From: Cordia subcordata
Lineage: Eukaryota > Streptophyta > Magnoliopsida > Boraginales > Cordiaceae
Assembly: GCA_028554755.1 (NCBI GenBank)
Contig: JAPTOF010000016.1
Location: 2,120,501-2,184,500 of the forward strand
DNA: 64,000 nucleotides
Direction of reading: 5' to 3'
Positions 24,647 through 35,800 of this stretch are shown here, piece by piece. The notes under the pieces were generated by a model. The model searched no databases and was not told the origin of the DNA. It was given only the letters and a program-made list of their open reading frames with translations. How positions within the stretch are numbered: position 1 is the first letter of the stretch; each line of letters opens with the position of its first letter. Both the position numbers and the translations under genes were made by a program.

Positions 24647-26197
24647 GTAAGTCCTATTAATTTATTAAGCTATGCCCCTTCTCAATCTGTCTATCATGTA
24701 AAATCTCATGTGTATATATATGGATATATATACACACACACACACACAGAGTAGGGATAGAAATTACAATTATTTTTAGTATCTGCACTTGTTTTTGTAT
24801 AAATAGTTCTGTTCTATGTAAGTCGTGTAAGTGCTTGTTAATGTTAAAAACCATGTATTCTGGGAACATGAACTTTGGTGAAATTCTGTGACAAATTTAT
24901 GCTTGCGTGTAATTTCAACAAATGCATGGTCTTTTCGAATTTTCGGTTATTTTGGTTTCAGTTGAACAATTTCGGTTAGCATTTTTACAATTTCGGTTAG
25001 CATTTTTAAGCAAGTCGGTAATTCGGTTAGTTAAATTCTGTTTTAATTCGGTTCTGTTATAACCGAATGCTCACCCCTGTCCATATATAAATAAGCATGG
25101 AGTTTGAAGTACAAATTGGCGGGTTGCTTTGTATAATGGTTGTATATGAATTACACGGATTCTCTTATGTGTCTGAACTATAGGCAGTCTGTATATGTAT
25201 TATGGGTGTGGCTGATGGTTAGCTTCAAAAACTGACAATAAAAGAAAGACGATGCTAGGTGATGTTATTAAATAGTATAGTTGGCTGAGATAAAGAACCA
25301 ATGTTTTATGATGTCGAATATGTGCGTATGCGTTGCTGAGTACTTGATATGTGCTGCCATGTTATGGGACACTTGGAGGAATGCAAATTTATCATGTATA
25401 ATCATGTAAGCTTTATTGTAAAGTAATATAATATAGTAGATGGATTAGAAACATATGTGGCAGTGAGTATCTCTTTACAGCTTGTGTTATTTTGAGTTGA
25501 ATTAGCATATGCTATGTACTGATATGAAGCCATAAATCTAGTAGGAGACAGGATGCTACTTGCATGTTGGTTATTTCCTGAATAAAGTTGAACTATAACT
25601 TTGTGAATTTAAAGTTCGTACTCTTATTGGCACCATAATCTCCTTGAGCATGAATCTAGAACTACTTTCATTATTTTCTGGAAATCATCTTCATTGCTTA
25701 CTGTTTCTGTGTGTATGTGTATATTTAATGGTAAAGTTATCTTCATCTGACATTTGCATTCTCTTGCATTTGCAAGTGAAGGTTGCATAGATTTAGACTC
25801 AAATAGGTCCGATCCTTTTTTTCAGTTTATATCTGCATAAACTTTACTGGGAAGGTGTGAATTTAAATTTTAGTAAGTAACAAGGTATCATGCTTTGCTT
25901 AACTGAAACTTTGATGTCGAAACCCATTTTGTATATTTCTTGACGAAAGGCCTGGCCCGGGGGTGCTATGCATCAATTTGGGGAAAGGCAAAAAGGTTCT
26001 AGGTCATAATTGCATATATGTTATTAGGACTCTAACCCCAAGACTACGTAGGATGCTAAATAGATTCTGTCTCTTCTGTTTTATTTTTGCTCTTACTTGG
26101 TTTCTGCACATGTAAAAACATTTGAAGTGAAGGCATGTCTGCCCTTGGAAAATTCATAGCCAGCTTATGGTTTTATATCTTTTTGGATGTTCTGCAG
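24647..26197 (+). other. 5' leader intron of the CDC123 gene
   Basis: The donor GTAAGTCC at 24647 is preceded by AATCAA. The acceptor TTCTGCAG ends at 26197, 55 bp before the start codon. The interior is T-rich, as in plant introns. It carries a (TA)(CA) microsatellite (about 24714-24748) and a decayed TTTCGGTTA-rich transposon piece (24930-25085). Inferred from splice consensus only. Confidence 0.6.
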
Positions 26198-26252
26198 GAA
26201 TTGCTTGTTGTAAGCTGTTATTTTGCTTGGAAAATACACCTCCCTGAGAAAA

Positions 26253-27263
26253 ATGAAGCAAGAAGAGGTAAACAGCTGCCAGATTCAGGAATGGTACCCC
26301 AAATTTAGATCTGACTCGATTAAGACCCTATTCCATGAGCTCCCAGAATCCTTTGTCAAGTATCTTCTTGATGATTCTGCTCCCTTCCTTCTCCCCCTTT
26401 CCATAACGGATGATGATGCTTTGCCCAATAGAATTCATAAACCTGAAGATGAAGAGGACTATGTAGTATCAGAAGAATCTGAAGATGAATCTGAACAGCC
26501 TCCAGCTCCTCCTTCATTCCCTGAGCTGGAAATGAAAATTAAGGAATCTATTGAATCTCTTGGGGGAGCTGTGTTTCCTAAGCTTAATTGGAGTGCTCCC
26601 AAGGACTCTGCATGGATCAGTCCAACTCAGAATCTGAAATGCACCTCTTTCAGTGAAATCGCTCTTTTACTACGCTCGTCTGACTCCCTGATCCATGATC
26701 TCTGGCATGCATATGATTCATGCAGTGATAAGACTGCATCACGGCCTACAAAATTCTACCTTGCTCTTCGCAAGTGGTATCCATCCCTGCGGCCTGAGAT
26801 GGAATTCCGCTGCTTTGTGCGGAATGGGCTGCTTTTGGGGATCTCCCAACGTGAAGTAACTGGATTTTATCCTGCTCTTATTGAGGAGAGAGATGACCTG
26901 AACATGCTGATCCAAGAATTTTTCAGGGACAAGGTAGTGGGAAATTTTGGTTCGGAGAGTTACACGTTTGATGTTTATGTCACCAAGGGTGGTCGAGTTA
27001 AGCTTTTAGACTTTAACACTTGGGGTGCATCAACGTTGCCATTGCTCTTCACATGGGAAGAATTGGAAGAGAAGTTGAAGGAAGAGGGGACTCGGTTAGA
27101 ATTCAGAATCGTTGAGAGCCAATGCGGTGTACGTCCAGGTCTGAAGACTGCAGTTCCTTATGACTACTTAGATACAAGTCCTGGAAGTGGATGGGATCAG
27201 TTCCTGAGGAGGGCCAATGAAGCGCTAAAACAACAAACTAGATCTGCTGAGGCTGGCGCTTAA
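26253..27263 (+). CDS. CDC123: CDC123 family protein (eIF2 assembly factor)
   Basis: This is a single coding exon of 336 residues, starting MKQEEVNSCQIQEWYPKF. The open frame extends ten codons upstream but without an ATG. Family marks are QIQEWYPKF near the N-terminus and an acidic linker (EDEEDYVVSEESEDESE). The core includes VFPKLNWSAPKDSAWI, LALRKWYPSLRPEMEFRCFV, DLNMLIQEFF, and the terminal block FDVYVTKGGRVKLLDFN then LFTWEEL. CDC123 is an ATP-grasp-like protein that binds eIF2 gamma and promotes eIF2 heterotrimer assembly in the cytosol. Length matches plant members (about 330-340). The acidic run between motifs is usual. All blocks are intact with no frameshift. The gene ends convergent with TIC21, about 1 kb between stop codons. 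Confidence 0.93.
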   Translation: MKQEEVNSCQIQEWYPKFRSDSIKTLFHELPESFVKYLLDDSAPFLLPLSITDDDALPNRIHKPEDEEDYVVSEESEDESEQPPAPPSFPELEMKIKESIESLGGAVFPKLNWSAPKDSAWISPTQNLKCTSFSEIALLLRSSDSLIHDLWHAYDSCSDKTASRPTKFYLALRKWYPSLRPEMEFRCFVRNGLLLGISQREVTGFYPALIEERDDLNMLIQEFFRDKVVGNFGSESYTFDVYVTKGGRVKLLDFNTWGASTLPLLFTWEELEEKLKEEGTRLEFRIVESQCGVRPGLKTAVPYDYLDTSPGSGWDQFLRRANEALKQQTRSAEAGA

Positions 27264-28253
27264 GGATGTGGTGCACCTGGCTGTTATCTTAGTTGTAGCA
27301 ATCTTTCCTCTCGCTTTTGATATATGTAGAAATATCTTCTCATGACCTGGTCAAGCGAGTATAGTACATCGCTGTAGAAGATTGAGTTTTATCTTTGAAA
27401 CTAAATTGTCGACGAGATTCTCTTAATGTGCCTTAATTTCTGTTCGACCGTACATTTTGATCTTTGATGTACTTCTGCTTCCATCTGTATGAGAACTGTT
27501 TTGCTAACTTTTCTACATTTTCATCTTAACGATGTATTTACATCTTAACAACAATATATTACTTGATACATTTTCATCCTATCAGGAATTATATACTGAT
27601 GTTAATATCCCCATCAGAACATATAATGTCAAGACAGAAGTTGAATAATAGTAACCTGTTCATCTTATTATAATTTCATTTATAACGTTATAGGCGACTA
27701 TTTATTCAACTTTTTGTTGAGGTCTATCCAGAAATTTTCAAATTAGATCATTGACCAATTTCTTGGTAAACCTAAGCCCATGTTATACGGGTGATTGTAG
27801 CTATTATAGCAAGAGAAAGGATACAGAGATGTGAGAGATTAAGAGTAACTTCAATGGTTGAAATTATCTCTCTCAGGAATGATAATTTAGGTTCGAATTC
27901 CATGAGGGACGGGATCCGCGGAGGACGGGGTTTGGCTAGGGCACAGCAGCTGACTTTTCAATATTGGTTTAATTCTAACAAGAAATTCTTCAGAAATCAC
28001 TTCCGAGGGGATAGGCAGAATTTAAACAAGCATGGCACCGAATTTAGAATCTTTCTTTATAACCGAAAAAATTGGAAGATCAAGTTCAGAGAGAAATTCA
28101 AAGCTAAAAAAAGAATACAAGAAGATGTGGACATATTTGAAGGTACAGAAGGATCAATTCATAGAATGTCACACGTAATAATACACTCCAAAGTAGCAAG
28201 AGCATCCAACTTGATTGCGTCTTAGTGTTATTTCCGAACATTTATGCTATGTT
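27264..28253. other. 3' region between convergent CDC123 and TIC21
   Basis: The first 250-300 bp are presumably the CDC123 3' UTR. A 144-codon plus-strand frame (27791-28225) is basic and unlike any family I know. A GGTTCGAATTCC box-B-like motif at 27892 hints at a SINE. I do not call a gene here. Confidence 0.4.
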
Positions 28254-30957
28254 TCAAGCGACCCTCGGAACCGGACTGCTGTCTGCTGGTGGTAAGGTGA
28301 CTGAACGCAACAGCTCCAGTGAGAACGCAAGGCCTAGAAAGTGGGAGAGGATGGTGTTTGCTGAAGCCTGTGAACAACAAACAAGCATGAGAACGAAGAA
28401 AACAAAAAGGTCGCTCCGACCCTCCTAGCCCCAGAACTTCTGTTAGATGCATAATTTGTATCCACTACACTAATCAGACTGGATGAAATTGGTAAAAACA
28501 CACAAAATTATATGCTCACTCTCTCTTTTTCGAAATTTTTGCTACAACACTAGCAATAGATGTTGCCAAAAGTCAATTGTTTAGGTAGGAAGACTGGTAT
28601 TTTTGCAGGCCTTATCTCATTAGGTGGTTTGGCAAAGGAGAACAACAAATTATGATTGCATTTAGAACAAAGTAGGGAAAAATTACCTGTACCAAGAATA
28701 CATCCAATGCAAGAACAGGGCTGCTCCCAGGAGCAATACCCTGATAGTAAGGGTTAGCTGAGGTAGTAAGAGCCTTTGCCACCAATGAACCTACAGTAGC
28801 TTGCATGCCAAGTATAGCAGCACCCATTCCAAGGATGTTCAACACAATTCCGTTTTTCAAGCTTTTCACAACATCAGCACGTGGTGGAGCCTGAAGAAAC
28901 AACCATCTATTATGAATTTGAGCTCAATTATATAGTACAAGGCATAACTTCATGTAAACAAACAAAAAAAATAGTTACAGTGTAAACAAAGCCAAATTGC
29001 TTTAAAGACTGAGCTCTCACAGTTTGTAGTCTACGCTCTACCGTTGTTATCAGAGGGAAGTCAACTACTTGTTCACTGTAAACTGGATTAACAAATTAGT
29101 GCTACAAACATTTGACAAGAGACTTTCTTGAACTTGTCCTGTATCAGGCAATTATCATAAACAGAGCATCACAAACAGAGCATCAACAGATGAAAACTAT
29201 ATGGAGCTCTCCAACACATAGTCCTTGGGGTTCAGATTAGAAATCTCTTGTTTTATCATTTTAGTCTTTGAGACTTTTCTAATAGCAACAGCAAACTAGA
29301 ATAGCCACTTGCTAACTTTTGATAAAACCAGATAAGTCACAACGGATTTTGTAAGGATGAAGGGAAAATGTTCTACCTCAAAATTAGTTGTTTGTAAAAT
29401 GTTTTGGAAAAGGGAATTTTTCAAAGGATAAAGAGTTCATTGAAATTCTTCTACTGAAACTCAAAGTTTTACTTCATTAAATATGTAACTATTTCACGCC
29501 TCGTCTTCACGTCCACAAGAACTCAAGCACCCCTAAAACACAAAAGACCAGAGAACTTTGTTTAATATTATTTGCTGAGGTTACATGGTATTTTAAGTAC
29601 CCTCAACAATTAAGGGACAAGTGAACCAAGAGATCCATTGTTCAGAAGTAACCAACTTATATATGCTCAATAGTTTTCCTTTCACTTCTTTAAAGGTGAC
29701 TTCCACAGAAATGTAAAATCAATCAAAATAAACGACAAAAGTGAGTACTAACAACTCAAATGCAGGGATGAATTTACCTTTGACGGGTCATTAGCCGTTC
29801 TCCGAAGCTTGTCAGACAATCGGAGATAGCCAAATGACCAGAAGACAGAAATGAAACCAGCAGCAATTCCAGCAGATGTTGCATAAAATGTGGCAGGTGA
29901 AGTGATCTTGCCCGTGATAACAACAGAAAATGAAAGGATCACAGCAGCAACTACCGTGCAAACTAGCTGTCCCCAGAAACCTAAACCACCCAACCTTTTG
30001 AAATACCTCGAGGTGTTCTCTAACCTCTTTGAAACCTGCATCAAAAGATTTAATCACTAATTATCTTTTAAGCCCATAAATAAGCAGCCTATGTTTGTTT
30101 AGCTCAGACCTTAACTCATATGCCCGACCCGAAATCAATTAAGTACCTCCTCTGGCATTATTACATCAATCAAGTACCTCTATATTGCATTTAACTTAGA
30201 ATTCGAGCTACTGACCTAGATCAAGAAACAAAGTCGTTCCCCAGTTTTAAACCAAACCCCATTAACCTCCAAAGCAAAGTTTTCATTTTCGATAACAAAT
30301 CAAACTCAAATTGCCTTAAAATCACACCTTCCGAAATACCCAAAACGTCTAGTTACAAAACTTGAGACCCGTTTCCGATGGAATTCACCTTTTGCATATG
30401 CGTTAATGGACAACATATCCAAAATGTTCTTAACAAATTCCAAAATTAAAAAACCGATCAACTTTGACTGATCAACAATGTGTTCTAAAACCCTAAACCC
30501 AAAATTCAAAATTGCATCTTCAATACCTCATATTTCTCAAACTCACTAAATATACATTGAAACATTTCTCAAATGTACACTCCTGACAAACCGCTAAGTT
30601 GAAATTTGTAAGTGAAGGCCGCGTGACTATTAAGCGTAAGAGATAAATATAAAGAAAAGAGAAAGAGACCTGGGCGAGCTTGGCCTTTTCTGAATCACCA
30701 TTAGGAGAAGTGTACGGCGTAGCTGTGGAAGCGGAAGCTAGGGTTAAACTCCTCCGATTAATCTTGAGAGTAAAACGCGATGAAGATAAAGATGGATGTG
30801 ATTTTAAAGGGTTGAAAGAGAATGTTGATGATGATAAATGGGCAACGCCTAATGGTGGCCGAGACAGGCGGTGGAGGTAACTAGAGGATGAATTTGGTGA
30901 CGCCGTAAGCGGCGGAGCAACGCCGGAGCGACCTGCCGGCGAGAGTAGCGTCTGCAT
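28254..30957 (-). CDS. TIC21: TIC21 / PIC1 plastid inner-envelope protein
   Basis: The exons are 30957-30670, 30035-29778, 28890-28687 and 28367-28254. All introns are GT-AG and in phase, totalling 287 residues. Residues 1 to about 90 are Ser/Thr/Arg-rich, a chloroplast transit peptide. The mature part carries RLENTSRYFKRLGGLGFWGQ and four hydrophobic segments: about 115-139, then after ITSPATFYATSAGIAAGF, then IVLNILGMGAAILGMQATVG, then TILSHFLGLAFSLELL. The C-terminus ends PVPRVA. TIC21 (PIC1/CIA5) sits in the inner envelope and has been assigned to protein import and to iron uptake. Length and exon pattern fit the family. The last exon is short and lies on the opposite strand to an unrelated frame, so it is easily missed. 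No defects are seen. Confidence 0.93.
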
Positions 30958-32590
30958 AGCTCAGCTGCTTTTTCACTTCTTTGTGGGTCAAGGAATAATG
31001 CTCCTTGCTAGAGTTGTTTCTTCTTATACAAAAAAGTCGAGCGATAGTCTTTTCTAATTTTTTTTTTTATTCTCCCTTTTTCTTTTTTGTTAAATACGAA
31101 ACAGTGTAATTTTTTTGAATGGAAATAAAATGATCCCCCAATTCCATTTTTGATAGAAGGTGCTACTTTTGGTACTATTTTTATTTTACACACGATCCAA
31201 GAATTTTCATAATGTTGGCGTGATTCGGTTTGAGCAACGGATAATGAAAATAGAGTGGAAGCATGGGAACATGCTTTTTTGACCATGGCATGACTGCCGA
31301 GCCCTCTTCTTATTTCGCTTGCTAACCTATTGAGATAGCAGTCAAGACTATTAGTTTTATTTCATTTCAATCTGTTGTTTTAATATATCAACTTTTACTA
31401 ATTTTACTAGTTTAACGTTGTTAGTTTTTCAAACAACATTAGTTCTTTAATGAAAATATCGCATGAGCCACACGTGACAATCAAATTTGAGGACATTTTC
31501 GAAAAGAGCTCTTCAATGTCTAATCATTTTATGAAACCCCTCTAACCTTCTCTTCCAATAGTTTTTCAATCCCATTAGGTGGACCATTGAAAATGTGAAC
31601 CCCAAATGACAAGACAGGCCATAGTGGGTGAATTAAGATGTAAATTTATTGGCTTTTCAGTAAATATTAAACAATTGATTACCTAGTTGTAACATCTTTT
31701 TATACTCCTTATTATATGGTTAATTATTTCTTTTTGTTCAGCAGGTTATGACTCGTGAATTCGTCTCAACTTTAGAGTAATTGCTTTTTTATTAATTGAT
31801 TCTTTCATACCTTCAAAGAATGCTATTGTCTTTGCTATATTATTTTTGGAAATCCAAAAGTTCATGGTGAATCTAGCTGTCCACCTTCCATGCTCATCAC
31901 GAATCTACCCACTTGTGGCCGTATTTCTCGAAATTTCTTTTGGGCATTCATCTGTTTTAATTTCCAATGATACCACGGAGCAGTCCTAACTAATATGGGT
32001 GAGCTTTGCGTTGTTTCGTATACACAACTCTCTCTTACACTTCCCAGGCACCTCTTTTTATCTTGGATTTTCTAATGAAAGTCATCCTGTTCTGCAGTGG
32101 GAGAGGAGGGTATTATCCAAAAGCTCCCTCCTTCCGCACTTCCATGATCAACACAGTCCGACCCCAAAAGAGAGATACACCTGTGACGCGCTTAGATGTT
32201 GCCTTCGACTCCTTTTTTTTTTTTTTTTTCCTTCTAATTCATGGTTTGTGACTGCAGATCTAATGATTACCAACCGACATCCTTACCATAAATCATTTTT
32301 AATTTGATGGTATTTTAATTTAGTAATAATTTATTAATTGTAACAGAATCAAATAAATTCTAATTTTAAAAAAATTACGACTATAATTTTTTTAAAAATT
32401 ATTCAAACAAATTAAAATATTATTAAAATAAAAATTTATGACAGGTAGAGCAAATAATAATTTATTATTATAAAATTTGAAGATGCCTTTTTATTAATTT
32501 ACCCAACCAAATGTTTTTTTTAAATATAAAATTAAATATCGTCTCGTTAAATAAAACCCATTTCATACAAAAATGATTAAAATTATCCCT
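30958..32590. other. Divergent intergenic region between TIC21 and AP-4 epsilon
   Basis: This holds the TIC21 promoter at the left. The rest is AT-rich with small unrecognised frames (31008-31286 minus; 31999-32307 plus). No transposon ends were identified. Confidence 0.5.
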
Positions 32591-32617
32591 AAATTGACAC
32601 GTCATCCTAGTGTTTTC

Positions 32618-32679
32618 CACGTGCTTCAGTTCCTCTCTTGCGTGTGTTGGTAAAAAAGCTGTACTCTTTGCACCACGTG
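32618..32679. promoter_or_regulatory. Two perfect G-boxes upstream of AP-4 epsilon
   Basis: CACGTG occurs at 32618-32623 and 32674-32679, 56 bp apart. An additional ACACGTCA core lies at about 32597-32604. They lie 180-250 bp upstream of the start codon. bZIP or bHLH factors bind such sites. Occupancy is unknown. Confidence 0.55.
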
Positions 32680-32862
32680 CTTCGACGTTAAACACTCATC
32701 AACTCCATTCCCCTCTACCTCCCTTCGCTACCACCAACACACACATCACACACGTATTGCTACCCCCAAACACACACTCAAATTCACTCATTTTGCACCC
32801 TTTTTGCTTTGCCTCAGGCCCGAACAACCGATCGGCCCGGCCCGAATTACGGCCCGAACAAG

Positions 32863-35800
32863 ATGGAGCAACTGAAGACGATCGGGCGTGAGCTCGCGAT
32901 GGCGGGCTCGCGGGGCCAGTCAAAGGAGTTCCTCGACCTGGTCAAATCGATCGGCGAGGCCCTGTCCAAAGCCGAGGAGGACCGCATAGTCCTCAACGAG
33001 ATCGAAACCCTAAAACGCCGCCTGACGGAGCCGGAAATCCCCAAGCGGAAGCTCAAGGAGTACGTTCTACGCCTCGTCTACGTCGAGATGCTCGGCCACG
33101 ACGCTTCCTTCGGCTACATTCACGCCGTCAAGATGACTCATGACGAGAACCTACTCCTCAAGCGCACCGGTTACTTGGCCGTCACTCTCTTCCTTGACGA
33201 AGACCATGACCTCATCATTCTCATTGTGAATACCATCCAGAAGGACTTGAAATCGGATAATTTCTTGGTTGTCTGCGCCGCGCTGAACGCCGTCTGTAAG
33301 TTGATCAACGACGACACGATTCCGGCGGTTTTGCCCCAAGTTGTGGAGCTCTTGAATCATCCCAAAGAGGCTGTGAGGAAGAAGGCCGTCATGGCGCTTC
33401 ATCGGTTTTACCAGCGGTCGCCTTCCTCCGTTGCTCACCTCGTGTCGAATTTCCGTAAGGTGCATTGCTCTGCTAGTCTGCATATGTGAATAATGTGTGT
33501 AGAAATGTGTATTACATGCATATTCAAGGATAACAACTGAGTTGTCCGGAAAGTACAATCTTTGTAGCATATTGTACGATACTTGAACTTTTTAGCAGGT
33601 TCTACACTTCCTGGAATTGATTGCTATCACGTGTTTACCTATATATCCGCGCAATCTGTGTGCTTTTAGTTGTTTTGGTTCTCATTTTGTAACTTCAAGT
33701 GAGTTCCTTCGTTTTACTTTAACCTCTTTTGCTACTTGAATATTGGAAAGTTAAACATGTGTTGATGTTTTATATTTTGCTAACCAAATGTTATTGTTGC
33801 AGAGGCTTTCTGATAATGATCCTGGAGTTATGGGTGCAACTCTATGCGCTCTTTTCGATCTTATCGCAGCTGATGTTAATTCCTATAAGGATTTAGTGGT
33901 CAGTTTTGTGAGCATTCTCAAACAAGTAGCTGAGCGCAGACTGCCAAAGATCTACGATTATCACCAGATTCCTGCTCCATTCATTCAGGTACCCACTTGA
34001 GAGATATATATCAAGTTCAAGTTAATAGATTTTGTACGGTGTTCATGTATGATCTAATAAGAAAGTGGTGTTTTTGCTGGATGTAGTTAATTTACTGAAA
34101 CATGGACTTTTTTATGTACCATATATTTTTATTAATTGCTTACTGTCAAAACAAAGGGATCTGATCCGATCTTAACTATTCATAATATTCAAGACAATCA
34201 TGATTGTTTGCCTGTGGAGAGATAAAATATGATTCCTGAACGTATCTTTCAGAGGCCGTGGACGTTTAATATGTGAATGTTGGAAAAGTCTATGGATTTT
34301 TGCTTCGTGTGACCTACAAATTGTTTCAGATGTTTAGCTGCACAGATGTCAATAGAAGCCTGTGCTTGAAAGGGTAATAAATGTGAAATTTGCAGTAGCA
34401 TATATCTGATTTCTTCTCTCTCTTTTGGAATAGTGATTTTTTCTTCAAATATATGGACTAGGTATGCCAGAATACAAATGGTGTTCCCTCGTAATTTATG
34501 AGTCTGCTATATGAGTAGTATTGGTCGAACTAATATATCTTAGAGCTACTTCTTTTTCTTCTCTATGTTCAGTTCAGCATCAATGGGCACCACTGTAAAA
34601 TCAGGGTACAAAGTGTATCCCTTTAAGGATTTATTGCTCCAAAAGAATCAACGGAATGAGAAAAAGAAGTTGGTTCTCCCATCAGACCAGTCTTTTCTCC
34701 TTTCACTCTTTTATAAGCATTATAATGTGTTTTAAGTCCTTTTTTTCCGAGTCTTCTGACAAGGAATGTGAAGGAATTCCAAATGGATACTTATGAAGAT
34801 TTCCATCTCTAAATTAGTTGATTATGGATATTCTTTTTTTGATTTGTGCAGGAGTTAGTCAATTCTCTTTATTTTACTTTCCAGTAGTGAAAAATTGCTT
34901 CTGAATGCAGATCAAGTTATTGAAAATTCTGGCGCTACTTGGTAGTAGTGACAAAAGAGCCAGTGAACACATGTATACAATTATTGGTGATTTAATGAGG
35001 AAGTGTGACTCCAGAAGTAACTTTGGAAATGCTATTCTTTTTGAGTGCGTATGTTGTGTTTCATCAATACATCCCAACCCCAAGTTACTAGAATCTGCGG
35101 CAGATGCAATCTCCAAGTTTTTGAAGGTTTGTGCGTTGCATAATGGCTTGTTCTCTGACACGCTTTTCCTAGTTTTCTTCAACTCTTTTCTTATATCTTT
35201 GTCTGGTTGGCAGAGTGATAATCATAATCTGAAGTATCTTGGAATTGATACTCTTGGTCGATTGATAAAGATTAATCCAGAAATAGCTGAACAACATCAA
35301 CTTGCTGTCATTGATTGCTTAGAGGTGAGAACTACTGGCTGCATGGTTAATGCATAGGCCTTTCTTTTTTCTTTTTGTCCCCCCCCCCTCATTACTCCTA
35401 GACAACCAATTGCCTTATTCTCTTTATCAACCTTGATAGCTTGTGGGCGTGGCTGAGTGAATCACATTCACCAGGGAATTCTGAATAAATCCAGCTTGGC
35501 TGCTGGAAGGCCTGGTTAATACAATCCCAAGTCTGTTCTTTGAGGAAACTACGAAGAAGGGGGGAAAGGAAAAAAATAATTCCATTAAGAGGACTTAAAT
35601 AATTACACTTACTGCAAAGAACAGTGTTCATGTTGTATCATGGTTTTCTGGCTAAATTTTTTCTGCTTTTGTTGGTACTTGGTATCTGGTGTAAACTTAA
35701 GAGGGCAGTCATAGACAACCCAGCTGTTTCAATGAAAGGAGACTGCAGAAACTCTCATCTGGACATTTTTTCTGGGTGATAATTTATCACGAAAGCATAT

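Noticed and set aside
26223..26252. Ten extra N-terminal codons on the CDC123 frame
   Set aside because: The frame opens at TTG, not ATG, and the extra residues are not family-like. ATG 26253 was chosen.
27791..28225. 144-codon plus-strand frame beside TIC21
   Set aside because: There is no recognisable motif, it sits in the convergent 3' region, and it overlaps a SINE-like box B. Not supported as a gene.
32006..32307. Small plus-strand frames upstream of AP-4 epsilon
   Set aside because: Low-complexity phenylalanine run from a poly-T tract and no motif. Not coding.
32809..32862. Upstream extension of the AP-4 epsilon frame
   Set aside because: It starts at TTG, and the family N-terminus begins exactly at MEQLKTIGRE (32863).
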